Below, one piece after another: positions 11,324 to 21,965 of a stretch of 64,000 bases of DNA. Origin of the DNA: Gymnothorax reevesii (lineage: Eukaryota > Chordata > Actinopteri > Anguilliformes > Muraenidae). Below the pieces are notes generated by a model that saw only the letters and a program-made list of their open reading frames with translations, did no database searches and was not told the DNA's origin. The stretch spans positions 3,795,001 through 3,859,000 of the forward strand of contig CM056574.1 of NCBI GenBank assembly GCA_029721435.1, written 5' to 3'. The translations under genes and the position numbers were made by a program. Every line of letters begins with the position of its first letter. Position 1 is the first letter of the stretch.

Positions 11324-11728
11324 AACAGTGGCAGAACAAGAACTGAAAATTGGGATGCACAAAACATCTGTTAAAAACAATTATTCATCTTGACCTGTTA
11401 TTGGTCATTTTCATGATTAACAGAAGGTTCACTCCGAGAGCACTCCACACTTAACAGGTGCTGCTGCTTCTCCCCGATTAGATAAGACGACAATCATCTG
11501 GACACTTATTTGCTGTATTTAAATCAACATTATTCAAAATTGCCTGTTGACTCTCATGCAAATAGCTGGAGCTGCACGCTTTTTATTGCCTATTGAACTG
11601 CCGAGTGCCACTTTTTTCTTTATCGACCCACGCAATAACATGAGTGAAAGTCCGCATTTCATTGGAACGCGGACCAGTTCAATCAATGCAAAGCACTGGC
11701 CTGTTAATAAGTAAATTATTTTTCTGTA

Positions 11729-11800
11729 CTGAATTTAGCCCATGATTTCATCGCTTTTAGATCGCATACAGAGAGAAACCGTGTCTTCAGTTGCCAGTTG
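11729..11800 (-). repeat. Right arm of the 72 bp inverted repeat
   Basis: This is the reverse complement partner of 11251-11323, with a handful of mismatches. The enclosed DNA has no recognisable product. Confidence 0.7.
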
Positions 11801-11914
11801 GGCTACGATAATTGGAAAATGCGTCAACAAAATAAAATCATTGGGAACTAGCTAGGACTAATTGTTGTCATAAAGGGACATGTCTTTGCCCCCCCCAAAC
11901 TAGCTACACCACTG

Positions 11915-12171
11915 GTAAATAATTGGCCTTCGGACCCCTTATCAGCCTGGACGCCATTTGAGATCAGCAAAATTGTGTCTGCTAGTTGCACCCAGTGTCT
12001 GATTAAATACTAATGGATCTTAGGCCTGGCAATTCATACTCTCAAAACTGTTACCAAAGACCTACCAGCTGAAATCTGCCTTGCTCAAACTGTCTCTTCT
12101 TTGAAATCTATTCTGAAACCATTCTTTTTCAAAAAGGCACTTATTTCTGTGATTTCTTCTTTGTTTATATA
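11915..12171 (+). pseudogene. L2-type LINE, copy C, right part before the Tc1 insertion
   Basis: The + strand encodes SLKSILKPFFFKKAL (about 12090-12145), which resembles the SFKSLLKTHLFKKAF end of L2-like ORF2. A simple tail of ATAAATAAATAA type is found after the Tc1-like element, at 13890-13905. This makes 11915-13905 the 3' end of the LINE started at 6340. Confidence 0.5.
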
Positions 12172-13785
12172 CAGCGCCCTCCATAATGTTGGCACCCCTG
12201 GTTAAGCTGTGTTAAAAGCCTTAAAATAAATTCAATTTTTATTGCAGAAGCATACTCTCACACTTAAAATTGTAGAAAAATGTAACCTTCAACTCAAGTG
12301 AATTTTAAGGGAAAAAAATATCCCTGACTAAGAAATAATTATTTTTCATAAAATCACCTGTTACGCAATTATTGGCACCCCTAACAATTCCTTGGAATTA
12401 AATGTAATTGAAGTATGTCTGTCATTTCTACAGTAGTTTGCAAAGTTGATCAGAGTATCTAGCAACATTTAATTTGTAAGTGATCACTTCCTGTTTCCCT
12501 GAGGTATAAATATGATGTGACACAGAGGCCGTTTCTCTTATCCCCTTTTCAACATGGGAAAGACAAAGGAACACACCATTCAAGTAAGGCAGATGTGTGT
12601 CGACCTTCACAAGTCAGGCAATGGCTACAAGAAAATAGCCACTCGCCAGCACCTGCCCATATCTACTGTCAGAGGAATCATTAAGAAGTTTAAAACAATG
12701 GAACGGTGGTAAACAAGCCTGGACGAGGATGCAAGGTTATTTTGCCAGCACTCACAGTGAGGAGGATGGTAAGAGAAATAAAAACTTCTCCAAAGCTCAC
12801 TTTTAAAGAATTGCAACAAATGGTAGAATCTTGGGGTCACAAAGTCTCCAAAACAACCATCAGGCGCTATCTACATGCCGACAAGCTGTTTGGGAGGCAT
12901 GCACGGAAAAAACCTTTTCTCATTCACAATCATAAACTCAAACGTCTGGAGTTCGCTAAGCGGCACTGGGACTTCAACTAGGACCGTGTGCTTTGGTCAG
13001 ATGAGACCAAGATAGAGCTTTTTGGCAACAAACACTCTAAGTGGGTCTGGCAGAACACAAAAGATGAGTATGCAGAAAAGCACCTCACGCCCACTGTGAA
13101 GTATGGGGGAGGATCGGTGATGCTGTGGGCCTGTTTCTCTTCCAGAAGCCCTGGGAACCTTGTTCGGGTGCATGGCATCATGAACGCTTTGAAATACTAG
13201 GACATTTTAAATCAAAATCTGGTGGCCTCTGCCCGAAAGCTGAAGATGGGTCATCACTGGGTCTTTCAGCAAGATAATGACCCTAAACATGTGGTCAAAT
13301 CTACACAGAAATGGTTCACTAGACACAAAATCAAGCTCCTCCCTTGGCCATCTCAGTCCCCAGACCTCAACCCCATTGAAAACCTGTGGAGTGAGCTGAG
13401 GAGGAGAGTGCTGAGGAGAGGGCCCAGGTCGCTGGATAATTTAGAGAGATTGTCCAAACAGGAATGGTCGAAGATCCCTCTTTCTGTATTCTTCCATCTT
13501 GTGAAACATTATAGGAGAAGATTAGGTGTTGTTTTGTTGGCAAAAGGGGGTTGTACAAAGTATTAACATCAGGGGTGCTAATAATTGTGGCACACATGAT
13601 TTGATGTAAAAGAATTATTTCTTAATGTGGGATATTTTTTCCCACTGAATAAATGCAATTGAATTAAAGGTTGGATTTTCCTCTTTTTTTCATTGTGGTC
13701 CTATATTATTTAGAAAAAAACTGAATTTATTAGAAGCTAAAGAACACATCTTAACCAGGGCTGCAAATAATTACGGAGGGCGCTG
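12172..13785 (+). mobile_element. Tc1-like DNA transposon (T1), degenerate
   Basis: The element is 1614 bp, bounded by CAGCGCCCTCC and its reverse complement, and flanked by TA at 12170-12171 and 13786-13787, the Tc1/mariner target duplication. The inner terminal repeats continue with CCTGGTTAAG on the left and CTTAACCAGG on the right. It carries one broken transposase gene. The same family occurs inverted at 21966-23170. Confidence 0.95.
12554..13566 (+). pseudogene. Tc1-like DD34E transposase, broken
   Basis: A transposase of this class cuts and pastes its own element at TA sites. Starting from ATG at 12554 (MGKTKEHTIQV), the N-terminal helix-turn-helix region is readable up to a frameshift near 12690. 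The rest follows in three pieces with internal stops near 12978 and 13198. Catalytic residues are visible: WSDETKIE, then QQDNDPKH and PIENLW. There are 34 residues between the aspartate of DNDPKH and the glutamate of IENLW, so DD34E is intact as a motif. The C-terminus ends KGGCTKY and stop at 13566. Protein length would be about 337 residues, normal for the family, but stops and frameshifts make it inactive. Confidence 0.93.
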
Positions 13786-13905
13786 TATTTATTTATTTAT
13801 TTTATTTGAAGATGATTTTCTCATCTTGTTTTGGCATGTATTTGAATGGTTTGCGGCGCTATTTATTATTTTGTTAAGAAAAAGTAATAAATAAATAAAT
13901 AAGCA
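13786..13905 (+). other. 3' tail of LINE copy C after the Tc1 insertion
   Basis: The simple ATTT and AATA repeats and the tail AAATAAATAAATAA at 13888-13902 fit the end of an L2-like LINE whose body precedes the transposon. Confidence 0.4.
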
Positions 13906-15212
13906 AGCAATGAGATCGTTTCCCATTTAGGGGCACGGGCCACGGCACTCAGACGGGTGGTTAAGATGCATTACGCGCCATTGTCCGTCGTCCATGGATA
14001 CAAGATTCTCCTGGCAGTAAAGGAGACCACACATATGAGAACGGGTCCGGTTTCTGTTTTTTGTTATCAAAGCCGTCTGAAACACTTTTTTACTTCAATA
14101 TTTTTTTCAATTTGCGAGTGTTATTTCAATAAAAGTTTCCCTGTTCTCATGACCACTTCATTAATGTTGGCCTACCTATGACTGCATTGGCCTTCCATAG
14201 AGTTTCGTTTTGTTATGTTAAAGGAATGTTAAACCAGACAGGCTATATATGCAACGTAATGACACTCAAAAATATTTGTAATCGATCATTTTTATTGATT
14301 AGTTTTTTTTTTCATTGGATTATGATGAACTTGATTTAGCAGGCCAGTAGCTAAAAATGTGACTATTACTGACTGCTTACAGAACCCCCTTACCTCAGTC
14401 AGGAACGCGACTCACTTGATTCGTCAATGCATATTTATTACAGAAATCTCAGCAACTGTAACTTCGGGTATAAAACGGGCGGAAGTGGTAAGCAAAGGTC
14501 AGGAAGCAGACTAGTTTTTTCTTGGTCATTTTTAATTCCTGCGCAAACTGGGCAATGTGCGGGATTACGCTGCCCTCTAGTGACGAGATACAGGTTTTGC
14601 CACTGATAGAACTATGGAATTTTGGGTCCTTTCCCGCGGAGGTGACAGTAGGTGCATCTCAAAGCGTAGGCTGCAGCCATCGTAAGTTGTACTTTTAGGA
14701 GTCGTCACTTAATTCCATCCGCCAAATTGAAACATTGTAATATAACGTAACATGAGTGGTGAGAGCCAGCCAGTTAGCCCAGCTAGGCTGGCCAATTTCA
14801 GATCCATAAAGTAAAACTCCTCTTGAGATACTCCAGGAAGACATGATATCTAGCACTAAGTCAAGCCTGGTCTTGAAATCAGTCAGTGATTATACCTCAG
14901 AAATATGGTCCAGCAAACTATTCCACACTAATATCATTCTCTGCGTGAATGAATTTAGTCAGTAGTACATTTACCCTTGGGTAACATCCATTGGTGACTG
15001 AACAGAACTTGGCCTTAGCAGTCCTGCTTAGTTTACATTGTCAATCCATTGAATACATTTAAAGACCGGTGAAAAAGCCTACTTTACCCCAAATAATGAT
15101 CTTTTCGAAAACCTAAACCAATAGTTTTGGTGCCTAAATCTAAAGTAGTTTTTGCCTGAAATAAGTGGAACTAGTTCTTGTAGGAAACTGGTCATTCTAC
15201 ATCACCTATGCG
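13906..15212. other. Unassigned region
   Basis: I see no coding domain. A stretch near 14770-15010 recalls the 3' portion of a CR1-type LINE (phrases about a strip of CAGCAAACTATTCCACAC type), but I cannot support a boundary. No tRNA, hairpin or long repeat was recognised. Confidence 0.2.
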
Positions 15213-16338
15213 CAGTAGCGTAATTTGCATAGGGTGCGTGGGTTCTGCGAACCCATGTGCCTCCAGCCTGTGCCTCCTCAGGAGAATGGCCAAGAGGGGA
15301 AAAAAAGGCCGCCTGAGTTCAGCGATTGAGGCAAATGAAAGCAAGTCTATTAATTGAGGGAAGAAAAAAAAACAGAATTAAATTTTGGAACACAATCTTA
15401 GGGAAACGCTTGTTCTATTAAACTATCTTCAGAAAGAATCAATCGATTTGAACACCGCGCTTGAGCTTATTGACCGCTGCGCAAGTGATCTGTAAAGCTT
15501 CTGGCCGGCGGAGGGCTTAGCAAATATCGAGACTTGTGCACAACAAACAAAACAAAAATCAGGGGTGAGACTCTCAGGCATTCTGCGTGAGATTTAATGC
15601 TTCACTCACGCTCCCGTGCTGTGGTCAGCAATCGATGTAAGGCGTGGGTTTCACGATCTTTCAGACTGTTTAAATGAAGTAAGACCACTTAAAACATTTT
15701 TGTGCAATTCCATTGCTTCCAACTCCCGAGTGAAGAAAGGCGTAAGAAGTCCGGAATAATAAATGATTTTCATTTTACAAGTGGCGAAATCCACCGTAAC
15801 TTAATCAAATGCGATATATCCACTGCTTTCCTGGAGGGCAGAGCGAGAAAGAGAAAGCGTTTTTCCCGACGAAAAAAACTGCAGACGAGGCTGTATACGA
15901 CAGTAGAACACGTTTTAAAGTGGACTCATTCTATTATATCCTGGACGTTTTTGACCAACAGTTTGTGACACGTTTCACAGACCTTCGCAACATGGCAAGT
16001 CATTACCAAGTCCTCAACGAACGGCACTTAAAAAAAATCCAAATTCAGTGGAGAAGATCAATGATCTGGCTCAGTTCACCGAGGAGGAGAGTTTTATACA
16101 GGCCAAATTTTGTATTTCCTCGTCGCCAATGACATGCACCGAACTTTTCCGAGCATCTCAACTTTACATCGGATCTATGTTACTATTCTCATAAGCAGCG
16201 CATAGGCAGAGCGTAATTTCAGTCATCTTAATTATAAGTTATCTGCGGTCTTCAATGAGTGAGAATCGTCTCTCAAATCTGGCAATGCTTTTTATCGAGA
16301 GAGAAATGACAGAGGGTGGACTTCAGCAATGTAACTGA
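15213..16338 (+). pseudogene. hAT transposase relic
   Basis: A possible hAT terminus CAGTAGCGTAATTTGCATAG lies at 15213. Protein similarity starts about 15790: RKRKRFSRR in one frame, then FKVDSFYYILDVFDQQFVT and RFTDLRNMASHY (15918-16000), like the C-terminal half of ZMYM1/TTF-type hAT transposases. Near 16240-16320 a separate frame gives SENRLSNLAMLFIERE, the start of the hAT C-terminal dimerisation region (usual form ERLSSLALLSIE), ending at TGA 16336-16338. The pieces lie in two or three frames. The catalytic N-terminal half is not recognisable. Confidence 0.65.
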
Positions 16339-16816
16339 TAGCCTACATTTGCGAGGATGAAGAAAATAAGTTCATATTCATCTACACATTCAAACAATAG
16401 GCCTACTTCTTATTTTTTATGCGTTTTTCATTGGTTCAAACCTTTTTTGATTAGCCAACATTGAATTTTTAGGCCAATAAGCCTCTACTATGACAAGTTG
16501 CCTTTGAACGAATTGAGTGAAAATTTAAAAAAAAAGTAGAAGGCAGTAAATTCGAAACGTATTCCTGAAACTATTTCCAACATTTTATCATCATGCAGCT
16601 GCACTCTATGTTGGCCTATTTGGCAAAACGTTTGCTTAAAATAATACATTTATTTGGCTGCTAGCTGTATGTTTCAGTTGGTATAAATTCAATATTTTAA
16701 TGAATACATTAAAATAAAAAGATACATTTTGATTGACAGACAGACAGGCTAATCTGGGGCCCCTCCTATCACAGAGCGTCAACAGAAAAGAACCTATCAC
16801 ATTGCTCTTTTCAAGC
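16339..16816. other. Unassigned region
   Basis: AT-rich DNA without recognised features. It may include the 3' part of the hAT relic, but I could not find a partner for the 15213 terminus. Confidence 0.2.
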
Positions 16817-18135
16817 ACAATTAAATTCAATTTATTTTGTAAAGCACTTTTCACAGAGACTGTCACAAAGACGCTTTACTGTGAGAGTTTAAAGAAATAA
16901 AAAGGGCAGTGCCCAGCCTATTCCCCACTACAGCAAATGAGGCAAAAAAACTCCCAGTAGGGAGAAAAATCCTCCAACAGTGGTGAGAAAAAACTCCCCA
17001 GTGGGAAGAAATCTCAGGAGGAACCCGACTATAGTGGGGAAGCCCATCCTCCGCAGGCTAGCTAATTAATAACAAGATCATGACAATAGAGTTCCATTTA
17101 AGTCCATCTAAACAGTGGCATCAGTTGCTGGAGGAAGTGGCCTGCAGAGGATGGTGCAGGACTGGATCAGGACCGCATCAGGACAGCAGCAGCCAGAGCT
17201 CATGGTGAGGGACAGGGCTCGGACGGTCCAGGACTCAGGGTTGTGGAGGGAAAGATCCTCAGAGAGAGACAGAAAAAAGTGAGGTGAGGCACTGGATAGA
17301 AACTACTGCGTATTAATAAAAAATACAGTCCTGTGTCATGTGCCAAGTGACAAATTATAAGCAGACTGGTCAGGAAACAGTCAACACCGCTCCATCCACT
17401 TCCTGCAGCACAGAGGCCCTACACTTACTCCAGGCTGGAAAATCACTTTAGATTTTCTAAACACTAGTACCATATGGACCTCCCTGGTGACTAAGGCTGT
17501 AGCAAGCCCCACTGACACCGTTAATGCATGCTCAGTGCCACCGGTTCCACATGGATTTACTTAACACTGGCTTCCAATATCGTGTGAACCTCCCACGAAA
17601 CTACGTTGTAGTCAGTCCCGCCAGAACCAAATAAATATGTATACATAACTACATAACTAATCATGAACTAATCATAGGCTTGACTAAAAAGATAAGTTTT
17701 CAGCCTCCACTTGAAGATAGACAGTGTGTCTGAAGCCTGAATTTTTCTTGGGAGATTGTTCCATAAAATTAGTGCTTTGTAAGAGAATGCTCTGCCTCCA
17801 ATTGTACCTCTGGATATATTTGGAATTTTCAAATATCCAGCACCTGTGAATGAAGTAATCTTGGAGGGGAGTAAGGAATGAGAAGTGCACTAAGATATTC
17901 TGGGGCCAAATCATTTAAGGCTTTGTAGGTAAGCAGTAGAATTTTATATTCAATTCTTAACTTGACAGGGAGCCAGTGAAGATTTTTGAGTACTGGGCTA
18001 ATGTGGTCATATTACTTCGTCCTGGTCAGAACCCTAGCAGCAGCATTCTGCACTAATTGAAGGTGATTCAGGATAGAACTGGTGCAGCCTGACAGTAAAA
18101 CGTTACAGTAATCCAGCCGAGAGGACACAAATGCA
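16817..18135 (-). mobile_element. L2-type LINE, copy D, 3' end only
   Basis: The stretch is clearly homologous to 1411-2668. Shared phrases include CACAAAGACGCTTTAC, GTGGTGAGAAAAAACTCCCC and CTGTAGCAAGCCCCACTG. On the minus strand the remains of the ORF2 C-terminal region lie at 17700-18070, with one change (TTCAGGATAGAACT) that separates it from copy A. It is truncated at its 5' end near 18135. It shows that the insert at 2669 in copy A is secondary. Confidence 0.85.
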
Positions 18136-18314
18136 TGAACCATTTTTTCAGTTCAATCACCTTTGCTGCTCAATCTGATTCCTCACGTGCAGGTGAAATA
18201 TCTGGTTTGCTGCCACCTCCACCCCAGCCTCCACCTGTTTGGTTCTTACGCTCCTCACCTTATTTTGTTGTTGTTTAGTATGTTTCTGCTACACCATTGT
18301 AGCGAGCACCTCCA

Positions 18315-18485
18315 GGGGGATATACCACAAAGCTGGCCTCGTGATTAAGCCTGACTTCAGCACTTGGTAAAACCAGGAACCTCTTTAAATCTAGGACATG
18401 GACTAAGGTAAAATGAGCTGCACTGGGTTTTACTTTAGCTTACAGTCAGGCTCAGTTACAAAGCCAGCTCTGTATTAAACCCCCC
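18315..18485. mobile_element. Short MITE, possibly Harbinger-like
   Basis: The element is 171 bp with imperfect inverted ends about 47 bp long. The left end starts GGGGGATATACCACAAAGCT and the right end, on the minus strand, GGGGGGTTTAATACAGAGCT; both continue into GAGCCTGACT or AAGCCTGACT. It has no coding capacity. The Harbinger assignment is a guess from the GGGGG terminus. Confidence 0.6.
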
Positions 18486-18892
18486 AAGCAGAACCTTCCA
18501 CCAAACTAAAATGTCATTACATCAATGTGGGTATGAAGCAAATAGGGTGTCGTGCCAAAGACTCCAGGCCTGGTGGGTGCGTAGGTTCCAAGAGCGTAAT
18601 CAGTCCATCAATCAAAAGAAACTCGCACACCAAAATAGCCAATACAAGAATAATCAGGTTTTATTACATTAGAAAGTGCAAAAGTGCAACCAAAGTGCGT
18701 GCAGTGCAAAACATTTTCAGTCACTATCAGACCATCCTCAGTGCAAGCAGAAAATGGAGAGAGACGCCCTTATAAAGACTGTGAGTTGACGGCAGACTGT
18801 GTCACAGGGTTTGGAGGGCTTATCGCGCAACTTAGGCAAGATTGTTGCGTAATTTTTCAAGAATCTCTCGCAGCTGGCTTACTTTGAGACGC
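18486..18892. other. Unassigned region
   Basis: No gene or repeat boundary recognised. Short direct repeats of AGTGCAA occur at 18675-18735. Confidence 0.2.
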
Positions 18893-19865
18893 GCTGGAAC
18901 CAGGGGCGTAACTAGACCTAATACTGTACTGGGGCGCAGCTGGGACACAAAACGCGACTGCACGAAGTGCTCGAGCAAAAATGTTTTGCGCTAATTTATC
19001 ATAAAAAAGCATAAATAGTGCTTCAAATTATACATTCATGTCATATTATCTTGTTGTCTGGATCTATGATGGACCACCTGAAATGGACTGATATGTGCCT
19101 GGCAGGCCAAAACACTGAATTATCCATGCCATACAAACACACACAGAGGAAAACAGGCAAAACATTACCATATCAACAGTTTTGAATCAAGGCACAAAGT
19201 GTGCAAAGCTACACCAAACAACTGACTCACATTCAAATCACATTTCATTTACACTGCAGTGTTAATTGTAAGCTAAACATTCATTGTGTAATTCAAATAA
19301 ACCATTTAATCAAGGTATCAATAACTGCAATCATTAAACTGTATATGTTCTATTCTAATCAGTGCATCTTTACTAAACATAAAACTGTATTCACTAGTGT
19401 CGGCTTTAACAGTAGGCTCTCTTTAAGTCTTTAACAAAACTGTATACTCTCCTTTGTTATCCTCAGTGTCTCATAACCAAAGTACTCGATGAGCCCGATA
19501 CTCTGTTCATACAGAGCCCATGTTTTAACGTGAAATAGCTCATATATGCTCATCAAACATCGATAGCAATCTCCAGAAACCGAGTTGACAGTGCTAGGCT
19601 AACCATTATGAATCAACGTTATGCCTATGATGAGCCAGTTAGCTATATGGCAGCTGCTAACGTCTGCACTAGCCTACTTCAATTTACAGCCAGAGCGAGC
19701 TGGTGAGACGGCAGCTGAAAGTTTAAGCAAAGTTGTGACATTTAAATTCCCATGGAAATGGCGACACAGAGAGAAAACAAACAATAAGGACAGGCAGATG
19801 CCCAGCACTGACCTGAGGACATGTGGAGAGAATGACGGCGAGAGCAGTCAGCTCTGACAGACCCT

Positions 19866-19866
19866 G

Positions 19867-19962
<96 letters not shown>
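19866..19962 (+). repeat. (GT)n microsatellite
   Basis: About 48 GT units occur, interrupted by a few C substitutions. This lies inside the hAT-like element and produces a spurious histidine/threonine frame on the minus strand. Confidence 0.98.
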
Positions 19963-19964
<2 letters not shown>

Positions 19965-20052
19965 CCTTGTGTTCCAAAGTTCTGAAGTGAGCACTAGCGA
20001 ATCACAGCCAAAGCCACGTGAATATTAAGTAGCCACATGCCATTGTGTATTA

Positions 20053-21662
20053 CAAAACCCAAAACCAGTGTAGTTGGCACGTTATGTAAATCGTAGATAA
20101 AAACAAAATACAATGATTTGCAAATCCTTTTCAACTTATATTCAATTGAATACACTGCAAAGACAAGATGTTTAATTTTCAAACTGAGAAACTATAATTT
20201 TTTTGCAAATAATCATTAACTTAGAATTTAAAGACAGCAACACATTGCTGTCACATTGCAAAAAACTTGGCACAGGGACCTTTTTACCACTGTGTTACAT
20301 CGCCTTTCCTTTCAATGACACTCAGTAAACATTTGGGAACTGAGGAGACCAATTTTTGAAGCTTTTCAGGCGGAACTCTTTCCCATTCTTGCTTGATGTA
20401 CAGCTTAAGTTGTTCAACAGTCCGGGCTCTCCATTGTCGTCTTTTACGCTTCATAATGCGCCACACATTTTCAATGGGAGACAGGTCTGGACTACAGGCA
20501 GGCCAGTCTAGTACCCGCACTCTTTTACTACAGAGCCATGCTGTTGTGACACGTGCAGAATGTGGCTTGGCATTGTCTTGCTGAAATAAGCAGGGGCGTC
20601 CATGAAAAAGACGTTGCTTGGATGGCAACATATGTTGTTCCAAAACCTGTATGTACCTTTCAGCATTAATGGTGCCTTCACATATGTGTAAGTTGCCCAT
20701 GCCTTGGGCACTAATACACCCCCATACCATCACAGATGCTGGCTTTTGAACTTTGCACCTATAACAGTCCGGATGGATCTTTTCCTCTTTGGTCCGGAGG
20801 ACACGACGTCCACAGTTTCCAAAAACAATTTGAAATATGGACTCGTCAGACCACAGAACACTTTTCCACTTTACATCAGTCCATCTTAGATGAGCCTGGG
20901 CCCAGCAGTGCCGGCAGCGTTTCTGGGTGCTGTTGATAAATGGCTTTCGCTTTGCATTGTAGAGTTTTAACTTGCACTTGCAGATGTAGCCACGAATTGT
21001 AGTTACTGACAGTGGTTTTCTGAAGTGTTCCTGAGCCCATGTGGTGATGTCCTTTACACACTGATGTCGGTTTTTGATGCAGTACGGCCTGAGGGATCGA
21101 AGGTCACGGGCATTCAATGTTGGTTTTCGGCCTTGTCGCTTACGTGCAGTGATTTCTCCAGATTCTCTGAACATTTTGACGATATTACGGACCGTAGATG
21201 ATGAAATCCCTAAATTTCTTGCAATAGCTTGTTGAGGAATGTTGTTTTTAAACTGTTCAGCTCACGCATTTGTTCACTAAGTGGTGACCCTCACACCATC
21301 CTTGTTTGTGAATGACTGAGCATTTCAGGGAAGCTGCTTTTATACCCAATCATGGCACCCACCGGTTCCCAATTAGCCCGTTCACCTGTGGGATGTTCCA
21401 AATAAGTGTTTGATGAGCATTCCTCAACTCTCTCAGTCTTTTTTGCCACTTGTGCCAGCTTTTTTGAAATATGTTGCTGGCATCAAATTCCAAATAAGCT
21501 AATATTTGCAAAAAATTAAAAAGTTTACCTGTTCAAACATTAAGTAACTTGTCTTTGCAGTGTATTCAATTGAATATAGGTTGAAAAAGATTTGCAAATC
21601 ATTGTATTCTGTTTTTATTTATGATTTACACAACGTGCCAACTTCACTGGTTTTGGGTTTTG
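20053..21662 (-). mobile_element. Tc1-like DNA transposon (T2), nearly intact
   Basis: The element is 1610 bp with TA at both sides (20051-20052, 21663-21664). The terminal inverted repeats are long, about 180 bp (20053-20235 against 21485-21662). They share CAAAACCCAAAACCAGTG at the tip and TATTCAATTGAATACACTGC further in, a layout like the IR/DR class of Tc1 elements. It carries one transposase frame without internal stops over 296 codons. It is inserted into the hAT-like element 18901-21870. Confidence 0.95.
20284..21174 (-). CDS. Tc1-like DD34E transposase, catalytic domain intact
   Basis: The 296-residue frame holds the second helix-turn-helix region (residues 12-70, with the basic stretch [11 protein letters not shown]). 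All three catalytic blocks follow: [18 protein letters not shown] and SPIENVW. The spacing between the last two acidic residues is 34. The frame is open further upstream to a TGA at 21262-21264 and there encodes the first recognition helix ([17 protein letters not shown]). The methionine at 21174 therefore lies inside the DNA-binding domain, and the nonsense codon probably removes the true start. The C-terminus is complete (KGDVTQW, stop at 20284). Without the N-terminal helix, terminal-repeat binding would be impaired. It is the best preserved transposase in the window. Confidence 0.9.
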   Translation of the reverse strand: MFRESGEITARKRQGRKPTLNARDLRSLRPYCIKNRHQCVKDITTWAQEHFRKPLSVTTIRGYICKCKLKLYNAKRKPFINSTQKRCRHCWAQAHLRWTDVKWKSVLWSDESIFQIVFGNCGRRVLRTKEEKIHPDCYRCKVQKPASVMVWGCISAQGMGNLHICEGTINAERYIQVLEQHMLPSKQRLFHGRPCLFQQDNAKPHSARVTTAWLCSKRVRVLDWPACSPDLSPIENVWRIMKRKRRQWRARTVEQLKLYIKQEWERVPPEKLQKLVSSVPKCLLSVIERKGDVTQW

Positions 21663-21965
21663 TATATGGAGTGAAGTGAATAAAGTAGCAGTGAGTTATA
21701 ATAAGTAGTTGTGCGCCTGTGCACTTTCTGTTACTGTAGATTATGTGGACATGTAGACTTAGATCTTGATTTTTTTTTTTTTTTGAATCCCCTGGGGAAA
21801 ATTATACTGGGGCACTGCAGACCAGTACTGGGGTACGAGCCCCAGTAAAATATGTCTGGTTCCGCCGATGGCTGGAACGCACCCCAAATTTCCTTTAGCC
21901 CCACATCAGCTATATTGGGCATTCGTGCGCGGACTTCTGGCCTTAAACCGAACTGATCTACTATA

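Larger units (their letters stand above)
6672..11914. mobile_element. hAT-like element split by a Gmr1 retrotransposon (candidate)
   Basis: The left end reads CTGAGGCGTAGCCAGTTGGG and the right end, read on the minus strand, CAGTGGTGTAGCTAGTTTGG. They match as terminal inverted repeats of the hAT style (CAG-GGCGTAGC). The two ends sit exactly where LINE copy C is interrupted. The expected 8 bp target duplication is not conserved (ATGATGAG against GTAAATAA), so the event is old or my boundary is off by a little. No transposase frame is visible inside. Confidence 0.4.
18901..21870. mobile_element. hAT-like non-autonomous element with perfect 8 bp target duplication
   Basis: GCTGGAAC occurs at 18893-18900 and again at 21871-21878. 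The ends read CAGGGGCGTAACTAGACCTA on the left and CATCGGCGGAACCAGACATA on the minus strand at the right, 15 of 20 positions matching; both continue into ACTGGGGC. An 8 bp duplication with CA...TG ends is the hAT pattern. After removing the nested Tc1-like element (20053-21662) about 1.36 kb remains, with no transposase. Confidence 0.85.

Noticed and set aside
19723..19977. Histidine/threonine-rich minus-strand frame
   Set aside because: It is the translation of a (GT)n microsatellite.
20393..20936. Plus-strand frames opposite the Tc1-like transposase
   Set aside because: Antisense shadows of the well supported transposase at 20284-21174.
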